DNA from: Puniceicoccales bacterium
Lineage (GTDB): Bacteria > Verrucomicrobiota > Verrucomicrobiia > Opitutales > UBA953
Reading direction: 5' to 3'
DNA: 5,056 nucleotides
NCBI GenBank assembly: GCA_031289285.1
Contig: JAITPT010000309.1
Span: 1-5,056 of the forward strand
Under the pieces are notes generated by a model. The model was not told where the DNA came from, searched no databases, and saw nothing but the letters and a program-made list of their open reading frames with translations. Both the position numbers and the translations under genes were made by a program. Positions 1 to 5,056 of this stretch are shown here, in pieces (the stretch's first letter is position 1; the number at the start of each line of letters is the position of its first letter).

Positions 1-150
1 CAGACTAAAAAATTCATTGCATAGCGGCGGCACCTGACATTTCCCTGTTTTTACACCACCATCTTTTTTAAGATGAAAATACACAGCCGCCACACACCAT
101 CACTCACAGATCGCTCCCACTCAAAGCCCATCCGCCACGCATACAGATAG
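1..150. other. Non-coding stretch downstream of recF, no gene supported
   Basis: No reading frame here has a credible start, family motif or length. Plus-strand frames 1 and 2 are open from the window edge to stops at 22-24 and 34-36, so the tail of a plus-strand gene entering from the left cannot be excluded, but those 7 and 11 codons are too few to judge. The segment is clearly less G+C-rich than the genes: I count 54 G+C in the first 120 bases. It includes a small perfect inverted repeat at 60-75. No rho-independent terminator for recF is evident on the minus strand. Confidence 0.6.
60..75. repeat. Small perfect inverted repeat (6-bp arms, 4-base loop)
   Basis: CATCTT at 60-65 and AAGATG at 70-75 are exact inverted copies separated by TTTT. 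The stem is short and AT-rich and is not followed by a T-run on either strand, so it does not look like an intrinsic terminator. It could be a protein-binding dyad, a weak RNA hairpin, or chance in an AT-rich segment. Its location about 75 bases beyond the recF stop is the only contextual hint. Confidence 0.25.
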
Positions 151-1242
151 TTAACACGGCGCATCTTGCTCGTGGTAAGAGCCGTTGTCCACATCGAGCA
201 CGTGCCATGAGGAGGCGTCGGGGGGCAAAACGGTGCCCGTGGCGATGACTTGGCAGCCACTGCCGAGGGTGCGCCAAAAACCCGCTTTGCGCACAGGGTC
301 AAGCTCACCCAAAATGTCGTCGGCAAGCACAACAGGGGCGACAGGACGCGATTCGCGCAAACGCTCTAACCATGCGAGTTCGAGTCCGAGAACAAGCGCA
401 CGTTGCTGCCCCTCCGAGGCGGCGTCGCGGGCAGGATAGCCGCCGAGCGAAAACGAAAAGTCGTCGCGGTGCGGGCCGCGCTGCGTCGAACGCAACAAAA
501 TGTCAATGCTCCGCTGACGGACAAAAAATGTTTCCCATGCGGGGGTGTCGCCCGCGCCCGGCGCGGAGTCTTGCGCGTAGGCGAGGGCAGCGGAGTTTTC
601 AGGTAAACCGATTTCCGCGCAGAGTCGCCCAAGTGAACGCCCCAGCGCCTCAAGCGCGGCACGGCGGGCGGTTGTTATTTTGGCGGCGGCGGGCGCGAGC
701 GTTTTTTCAAAAGCAGAGAGCTGGGCAGTCTGCGTGGCAGGCTGTTTGAGGAGAGCGTTGCGCCCCGCGAGCGCGGCGTGATAGCGGCGCAGGGCATCGA
801 AATATGCGGCGTCTCCGCCAGCGACTACAATGTCGAGCCAACGCCGTCGCGCTGCTGGTGCGCCGCGCAGCAAGGCGATGTCGGCGGCGCAAAACGGCAC
901 GGCAGGAAACCGCCCCGCGAAGTCGCCGAGTTGGCGCACCAGTTCGCCGTCCACGAGCAGCGTTTTTTTGGGCGGTTCGAGCGTGAGCGAAATTTCGGTG
1001 TCGCCCTCGGTTTCGTGGGTGAGCGAAAAGCCGATTTGCGCCGCCTTTTCGCCGTGGCGGACGAGCAGCGAGATGTCTTGCGTGCGGAAGGAGCGCAGCG
1101 CGGTGAGCATCCCAGCGGCCTCGAGCAAATTGGTTTTTCCCTGTCCGTTTCCGCCGAGCAGGAAAACGCGCGGGTGGTCGAGCGGCGCGTCGGCGAAGGC
1201 GACGTTGCGGAAGTTGGAGAGGCGCAATCGGCGAAGTCGCAT
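151..1242 (-). CDS. recF: DNA replication and repair protein RecF
   Basis: RecF is an SMC/ABC-like ATPase that acts with RecO and RecR at single-strand gaps, helping RecA load on SSB-coated DNA during gap repair and restart of stalled replication. The 363-residue length matches the family. The N-terminus has the typical L-x-L-x-N-F-R-N start (6-13) and a Walker A motif GGNGQGKT at 30-37. The family motif GPHRDD lies at 256-261, the ABC signature SEGQQR at 276-281, and Walker B with D-loop at about 304-315 (LADDILGELD, acidic residues D308, D309). All nucleotide-binding elements look intact. The ATG at 1242 places the N-terminal motif where the family has it; the leader has no Shine-Dalgarno. 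The stop is TAA at 153-151. Its upstream neighbour is a CNNM-type membrane protein 72 bases away, not dnaN. The identification is secure; the genomic placement is the only unusual point. Confidence 0.97.
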   Translation of the reverse strand: MRLRRLRLSNFRNVAFADAPLDHPRVFLLGGNGQGKTNLLEAAGMLTALRSFRTQDISLLVRHGEKAAQIGFSLTHETEGDTEISLTLEPPKKTLLVDGELVRQLGDFAGRFPAVPFCAADIALLRGAPAARRRWLDIVVAGGDAAYFDALRRYHAALAGRNALLKQPATQTAQLSAFEKTLAPAAAKITTARRAALEALGRSLGRLCAEIGLPENSAALAYAQDSAPGAGDTPAWETFFVRQRSIDILLRSTQRGPHRDDFSFSLGGYPARDAASEGQQRALVLGLELAWLERLRESRPVAPVVLADDILGELDPVRKAGFWRTLGSGCQVIATGTVLPPDASSWHVLDVDNGSYHEQDAPC

Positions 1243-1291
1243 GTGTGTTTTGCGGAAGAGGCGGAGAGGGTTGTTACTGCGCGTTTGCTGG

Positions 1292-1314
1292 AAAAAATGG
1301 CACCGCCGTGCGGC
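1292..1314 (-). terminator. Weak rho-independent terminator candidate between the CNNM gene and recF
   Basis: Read on the minus strand immediately after the stop of the CNNM-type gene, a short G+C-rich hairpin can form. Either GCAC/GTGC pairs around a GGCG loop (1311-1300), or GCCGC pairs with GCGGT around ACG (1314-1302). Both are followed within a few bases by six T residues (complement of the A-run 1292-1297). The stem is only 4-5 bp, so at best it would attenuate transcription between the two genes. The position right after a stop codon and before an unrelated gene supports the reading; chance is a real alternative in G+C-rich DNA. Confidence 0.35.
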
Positions 1315-2712
1315 TCACTTATTTTCCCGCGCCTCCTCTCTCGCCGCTTCGCGTGCGGCCTCCCGCGCCGCCTTAATTTCGTCGGGCGTGAGGTGTTTGA
1401 AGGAGACGCTGCGAATGCGCCGTGGCTGCTTGTCGAAGAAGTCGCGCAGGGCGATTCGGAACTCGCCGAAGACGGTGCTTTCCCCGCGCCGCCGCAATTG
1501 CGGGCACGTTTGCGCGAACCATTGGCCGACGGTTTTTGAGAGGTCAAACGCGCTCTCAAAATCCCAGCCGGTCTCCGTCTGCAACTCGCGCAGGAGCATA
1601 TCGGGGCTGACGACTATCTCGTCGGGCGCATGGGAAAAAACGGGTCCTTCGCGCAGCTCAAGCTCGTCTTGGATGTTGCCGACGATTTCTTCGAGAACGT
1701 CTTCGAGCGTGATGATGCCGAGGACTTGGCGGTCGGCACCGAGGACAATTCCCATGTGGCTGCGTTTGCTGCGCAGTGCCTCGAGCATTTGCGGAACGGT
1801 CGTTTTTTTGTCGAAATGCAAGATGGTGTGCAGGATAGGCGCGATGGGGCAGGCTTCGCGGAGCACCAACATTTGCCAAAGCCACTCGCGCGTGTGGAGC
1901 AGGCCAATCACGTTATCGCGTGTCCCTTGGCAGACGGGGTAGCGGCTGTGGCCACCGTCGCAGGCGTCGCGGATGTTTTTTTCCGTGCCGTCGTTGATGT
2001 CGAGAAAGATGGCATTGTCCGACGAAATCATGATGTCGCCAGCAGTGGTTTCTTGGCTGCGAATTGTCTGGACAATCAGCCGGTCAACCAGCGCGTCGTC
2101 GGCGGTCTTGCTGTGAGCGCGACTGAAAACGTATTCCAATTCGTCGCGGCTAAATGTGTGGGCAAGCTCTGTGGCAGGGCCGAGGCGCAAGACGCGCAGC
2201 AGGAGATTGGCAACCGAGTTGAGCACCCAGATAAACGGAAAAAACAAGCCATAAAAACACATCAGCGGCGCGGCGGTGAACAGCGACACTTTTTTCGCCC
2301 GCTGAATGGCCAGCGACTTCGGTGCCAACTCGCCGAGGACAATGTGGAAAAACGTGATGACTGCGAAGGCGAGTGCCACCGAGACGGCAGTGATAACCGA
2401 GGAGTCGGTGATGCCCACGCCCGCTAAAATCGGCGCGAGGCGTTTGGCGAGAAACGGCTCGCCCAGCCAGCCCAGACCCAAGCTCGTGAGCGTGATACCA
2501 AACTGCGTGGCGGAGAGAACCGCGTCTAAATGCTCCGTCGCTTTGAGGGCAAACTTGACACGCCAGCCGCCCGTCTTCAGGTCGGGGATGAGCTGGCTGG
2601 AACGGATTTTTACAAGCGCAAACTCGGCAGCGACGAAGAAGCCGTTCAGGAGCACAAGGGCGGCGATGATTAAGAGTTCGAGAATAGCGGAAACTACGGA
2701 GGAAGCATTCAC
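1315..2712 (-). CDS. CNNM/CorC-HlyC family membrane protein (DUF21, CBS pair, transporter-associated domain)
   Basis: The 465-residue protein has the full architecture of bacterial CNNM-type proteins (annotated CorC, TlyC, HlyC or YrkA-like), several of which are implicated in magnesium or cobalt transport or export. The DUF21 membrane domain covers about 8-200, with hydrophobic segments near 9-29, 103-127 and 142-168 and family signatures NGFFVAAEFALV (23-34), GLGWLGEP (79-86) and LGELAPKSLAIQ (126-137). CBS-type domains follow at about 222-282 (with HSRYPV, 255-260) and 288-346 (ending ITLEDVLEEIVGNIQDE, 334-350). A CorC_HlyC transporter-associated domain covers about 362-438. The start is GTG at 2712: an in-frame TAG at 2730-2728 blocks extension and the first in-frame Met is residue 151, after most of the membrane domain. 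No Shine-Dalgarno is visible. An unusual Ala-Arg-Glu-rich charged tail ends the protein. The family is secure; the transported ion cannot be read from sequence, and a haemolysin role should not be assumed. Confidence 0.95.
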   Translation of the reverse strand: MNASSVVSAILELLIIAALVLLNGFFVAAEFALVKIRSSQLIPDLKTGGWRVKFALKATEHLDAVLSATQFGITLTSLGLGWLGEPFLAKRLAPILAGVGITDSSVITAVSVALAFAVITFFHIVLGELAPKSLAIQRAKKVSLFTAAPLMCFYGLFFPFIWVLNSVANLLLRVLRLGPATELAHTFSRDELEYVFSRAHSKTADDALVDRLIVQTIRSQETTAGDIMISSDNAIFLDINDGTEKNIRDACDGGHSRYPVCQGTRDNVIGLLHTREWLWQMLVLREACPIAPILHTILHFDKKTTVPQMLEALRSKRSHMGIVLGADRQVLGIITLEDVLEEIVGNIQDELELREGPVFSHAPDEIVVSPDMLLRELQTETGWDFESAFDLSKTVGQWFAQTCPQLRRRGESTVFGEFRIALRDFFDKQPRRIRSVSFKHLTPDEIKAAREAAREAAREEARENK

Positions 2713-2921
2713 TGTTGGTCGCGGAAGCTACCGCCAAATCCCGCGCCGACAAGGTGGAAAAAACAGCGCACCGTCGTCGCGCCGTGTCACCCGCGCCGTC
2801 CGCGCCGCCGCCGAAAACAATTCCATTTTCTCCGAAACCGCGCCACCCTGCGCGGCAAGTCCAACGACCTGTTTCCTCACATCAACACACCCAGAGCTAA
2901 ACACCCAAAAACCACACTACC
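2713..2921. promoter_or_regulatory. Divergent intergenic region between the CNNM gene and asnS
   Basis: These 209 bases separate two divergently transcribed genes, so the initiating promoters for both must lie here or the genes depend on internal signals. I could not identify a convincing -35/-10 pair on either strand. There is also no T-box-like leader or long stem-loop. The middle contains several GCGCCG copies (2743, 2779, 2793, 2802) that look like ordinary G+C-rich sequence. The last 40 bases before asnS are rich in A and C and lack any G-rich ribosome-binding site. The region is called regulatory by position only. Confidence 0.4.
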
Positions 2922-4343
2922 ATGACCGCGCCAATTTCCAGAACTCTCGTCAAAGACGCCCGCAACGCCGACGCCCCCAGCGACGACATCCTGCTCCAAG
3001 GCTGGGTGCGCACACGCCGCGACGCCAAAACATTTTCGTTCATCGAGCTTGGCGACGGCTCCTGCCTCAAGGGTATGCAAGTCATCGTCAACGCCGCCCT
3101 GCCCGACTACGACGCGCTCATGCACCGCTCGGCGACGGGCGCGTCGGTGCGTGTGCGCGGGAAGCTCGTCGCCTCGCAAGGCGCGGGGCAGAAGTGGGAA
3201 GTCCTCGCCTCCGAATACGAAGTGGTTGGCGACGCCGACGCCACCTACCCGCTGCAAAAGAAAGGCCACACGCCGGAGTTTCTGCGCGAAATCGCCCACC
3301 TGCGCCCGCGCTCGAATCTCTTCGGTGCCGTGTTCCGCGTCCGCTCGCGCCTCGCCTACGCCATCCACCAATTTTTCCAAGAGCGCGGCTTTTTCTACGT
3401 CCACACGCCCATCATCACCGCGAGCGACTGCGAGGGCGCGGGCGAGATGTTTGGCGTCTCCGTGCTCGACCCCGCCAAGCCGCCGCGCAACCCCGACGGC
3501 TCGGTGGATTACACGAAAGACTTCTTCGGCAAAAAAACCTCGCTCACGGTTTCCGGCCAACTCGAGGGCGAAACCTTTGCCTGCGCCCTCTCAAACATCT
3601 ACACCTTTGGCCCGACCTTTCGCGCCGAAAACTCCAACACCACGCGCCACGCCGCAGAGTTCTGGATGGTCGAACCGGAAGCCGCATTTCTCGACCTCGA
3701 CGGCGACATGCAACTCGCCGAAGACTTCGTCAAACACCTCGTCCGCGACGCCAAAACGCACTGCGCCGAGGAGCTGGAGTTTTTCGGAAAGTTCACCGAC
3801 AAAGGTCTCGCCGAGCGGCTCGACTTCGTTTTGGAGCGTCCCTTCCAACGCTGTTCTTACACGCAAGCCATCGAAATCCTCACCACCGCCGCGTCCGCTG
3901 GGCGCAAATGGGAGCACCCCGTCGCGTGGGGCGAAAACCTGCAATCCGAGCACGAGCGCTACCTCTCCGAGGAGCATTTCAAATGCCCCGTGACGGTCTA
4001 TAATTACCCGCGTTCGCTGAAGCCTTTTTACCTGAAAGTGAACCCGCCTGACGCCGCCGGACGCGAGACCGTTTGCGCGATGGATTTGCTTGTGCCGGGC
4101 ATAGGGGAAATCATCGGTGGCAGCCAGCGTGAGGAGCGGCTTGACGTGCTCCGCGAAAATATGGCACGCCAAGGTCTCGCCGAAAAAGATTACTCGTGGT
4201 ATGTGGATTTGCGCCGTTACGGCACCGTGCCGCACAGCGGTTTTGGCTTGGGTTTCGAGCGGATGCTGATGTTCGTCACCGGAGTCAGCAACATCCGCGA
4301 CGTAATCCCCTACGCCCGCACCCCGGGCAACGCCGAGTTCTAA
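2922..4343 (+). CDS. asnS: Asparaginyl-tRNA synthetase (AsnRS)
   Basis: This cytoplasmic class IIb aminoacyl-tRNA synthetase activates asparagine with ATP and charges tRNA-Asn. The 473 residues compare with 466 for E. coli AsnRS as I remember it. An N-terminal OB-fold anticodon-binding domain spans about 20-105 (LLQGWVRTRRDAK, 24-36). The catalytic domain follows, with motif 1 around 150-165 (FFQERGFFYVHTPIIT), motif 2 around 229-254 (FGPTFRAENSNTTRH, FWMVEPE) and motif 3 at 439-449 (SGFGLGFERML). SEHERYLSEEHF (342-353) and PGIGEIIGGSQREERLDVL (392-410) are strongly conserved, and the C-terminus RTPGNAEF resembles the E. coli RTPRNASF. The asparagine-type active site (IYTFGPTFRAENSNT) distinguishes it from AspRS. 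The ATG at 2922 gives a normal N-terminus; no Shine-Dalgarno precedes it. The stop is TAA with no hairpin terminator after it, so read-through into the next gene is possible. Its presence suggests direct Asn charging, not only the transamidation route. Confidence 0.98.
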   Translation: MTAPISRTLVKDARNADAPSDDILLQGWVRTRRDAKTFSFIELGDGSCLKGMQVIVNAALPDYDALMHRSATGASVRVRGKLVASQGAGQKWEVLASEYEVVGDADATYPLQKKGHTPEFLREIAHLRPRSNLFGAVFRVRSRLAYAIHQFFQERGFFYVHTPIITASDCEGAGEMFGVSVLDPAKPPRNPDGSVDYTKDFFGKKTSLTVSGQLEGETFACALSNIYTFGPTFRAENSNTTRHAAEFWMVEPEAAFLDLDGDMQLAEDFVKHLVRDAKTHCAEELEFFGKFTDKGLAERLDFVLERPFQRCSYTQAIEILTTAASAGRKWEHPVAWGENLQSEHERYLSEEHFKCPVTVYNYPRSLKPFYLKVNPPDAAGRETVCAMDLLVPGIGEIIGGSQREERLDVLRENMARQGLAEKDYSWYVDLRRYGTVPHSGFGLGFERMLMFVTGVSNIRDVIPYARTPGNAEF

Positions 4344-4420
4344 ACAGGACAGGCTTGCATTTATCGAGGCTTTTCCCGTTTCTACACGCAGCACCACCAA
4401 AAACAAACACAACTCTTCAC

Positions 4421-5056
4421 ATGAAACAGCTCCCCGTCGGTATCCAATCATTTCCAAAACTCCGCGAAAGCAATTGCCTCTACGTGGACAAGACCGCCGA
4501 TTGCCTCCGCCTTATCGAGTCGGGAAGCGTCCTCTTTTTGTCGCGCCCGCGCCGTTTCGGAAAGTCGCTCCTCGCGAGCACACTCGAAGAAATTTTCAAG
4601 GGTAATAAAGCACTCTTCGAGGGGCTTGCTATTTACGACAAATGGGATTGGACGCGGACATATCCCGTCGTCCGTATTGATTGGGCAAACATCGCACACC
4701 GCACACCAGAAATCATGGAAGAAGCAACAATGCACCGCCTCGCAACAACAGCAGAACAATACGGCGTCGTGTTGACATCGAAACACTCGGTTGTTGCATT
4801 TCAAGAACTAATCGAAAAACTCCACGCCAAGACTAACACAAGAGTTGTCGTGCTTGTTGACGAATACGACAAGCCCATTATAGACGCCTTGTCCACGCCA
4901 GACTTTGAAGTCTTCCGCAGCTTTCTACAAGATTTCTACGGCATAATGAACGGCTCTGACGAGCATTTGCACTTTGTATTTTTCATAGGCGTCTCCAAGT
5001 TTGCAGAGTTGTCTGTTTTCTCCGGTTTGAGTAATTTGGATGACATCACTCTAAAT
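4421..5056 (+). CDS. AAA-ATPase-like protein (DUF1703/PD-(D/E)XK family), 3' end beyond the window
   Basis: Only the first 212 codons are in the window; the frame is open to the right edge. The sequence matches the AAA-ATPase-like N-terminal domain usually followed by a C-terminal PD-(D/E)XK nuclease-like domain in proteins of roughly 500-580 residues. Visible signatures are LPVGIQSFPKLRESNCLYVDKT (4-25), the Walker A variant SRPRRFGKS (41-49), LFEGL (65-69), YPVVRID (81-87), Walker B VVVLVDEYDKPI (142-153) and GVSKFAELSVFSGLSNLDDIT (190-210, sensor-like). The ATPase half looks intact so far; the nuclease half cannot be seen. The ATG at 4421 is at the family's usual start and has no Shine-Dalgarno, only an A/C-rich leader. 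G+C falls along the gene, from 38/60 at 4501-4560 to 24/60 at 4921-4980, unlike its neighbours, which suggests an accessory or acquired gene. The cellular role of this often multicopy family is not established to my knowledge. Confidence 0.93.
   Translation, partial: MKQLPVGIQSFPKLRESNCLYVDKTADCLRLIESGSVLFLSRPRRFGKSLLASTLEEIFKGNKALFEGLAIYDKWDWTRTYPVVRIDWANIAHRTPEIMEEATMHRLATTAEQYGVVLTSKHSVVAFQELIEKLHAKTNTRVVVLVDEYDKPIIDALSTPDFEVFRSFLQDFYGIMNGSDEHLHFVFFIGVSKFAELSVFSGLSNLDDITLN

Noticed and set aside
51..332. Minus-strand open frame (93 codons) overlapping the 3' end of recF
   Set aside because: Most of it lies in another frame of recF; the non-overlapping part has no recognisable feature.
830..1942. 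Plus-strand open frame (370 codons) antisense to recF and the CNNM gene
   Set aside because: The Ser/Arg-rich low-complexity translation lacks recognisable domains and lies opposite two genes with intact conserved motifs.
2715..2900. Possible small TTG-started gene (61 codons) in the divergent intergenic region
   Set aside because: It has a TTG start without a ribosome-binding site, Pro/Ala/Arg-rich composition, and a start almost abutting the divergent GTG. Nothing distinguishes it from stop-free G+C-rich spacer.
2877..3560. Minus-strand open frame (227 codons) antisense to the 5' half of asnS
   Set aside because: Shadow of a highly conserved gene; the translation has no domain signature and its C-terminus falls in the intergenic region.
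2306..4003. Long plus-strand open frame (565 codons) spanning the divergent intergenic region and most of asnS in another frame
   Set aside because: The translation is Arg/Pro/Ala-rich with no family motifs, and it overlaps two secure genes (antisense to one, out of frame with the other). Long stop-free shadow frames are expected in G+C-rich DNA.
4355..4384. TTGCAT followed about 18 bases later by TTTCTA as a promoter for the AAA-ATPase gene
   Set aside because: The -35 matches only three consensus bases and the -10 only two, so it is indistinguishable from background.
4344..4420. Search for a terminator or small RNA between asnS and the AAA-ATPase gene
   Set aside because: No stem of useful length followed by a T-run could be found; the segment is an A/C-rich spacer.
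3591..4457. Minus-strand open frame (288 codons) antisense to asnS and running past its 3' end
   Set aside because: It mirrors the codon pattern of asnS on the opposite strand. No motif, and it overlaps the start of the AAA-ATPase gene.
4448..4804. Minus-strand Cys-rich open frame (118 codons) antisense to the AAA-ATPase gene
   Set aside because: The cysteines arise from the complement of Gln/Ala/Thr codons on the coding strand. No paired-Cys motif resembling a known metal-binding fold, and the opposite strand has clear family motifs.

Overview
The window holds three complete housekeeping-type genes and the first part of a fourth, and no RNA gene, CRISPR array or insertion sequence that I can see. 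The core is G+C-rich (43 of 60 bases at 3301-3360), with arginine codons mostly CGC. None of the four coding starts has a recognisable Shine-Dalgarno sequence. An AAA-ATPase-like/PD-(D/E)XK family gene is present. Together these would suit a G+C-rich member of the Verrucomicrobiota (Opitutales-like) or a related group. That placement is a weak inference from style, not from a marker gene.

Layout: positions 1-150 are a comparatively AT-rich stretch (54 G+C in the first 120 bases) with no supportable gene. recF lies on the minus strand at 151-1242. A 72-base gap holding a weak terminator-like hairpin separates it from a minus-strand CNNM/CorC-type membrane protein (DUF21, two CBS domains, transporter-associated domain) at 1315-2712, which starts with GTG. 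A 209-base divergent intergenic region follows. Then asnS (asparaginyl-tRNA synthetase) runs on the plus strand at 2922-4343. After 77 bases comes the start of an AAA-ATPase-like protein, also on the plus strand, at 4421; it runs off the right edge after 212 codons.

The genes do not form one pathway. The minus-strand pair (CNNM protein, then recF) could be co-transcribed, and asnS could read through into the AAA-ATPase gene, but the neighbours are functionally unrelated: membrane ion homeostasis, gap repair of DNA, tRNA charging, and a probable accessory ATPase of unknown role. recF is not next to dnaN here. The most mobile-looking part is the right end, where base composition falls from the local G+C-rich norm to about 40-42% inside the last gene. 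I found no convincing novel system; the window is mostly ordinary core genome with one probable accessory gene cut by the edge.
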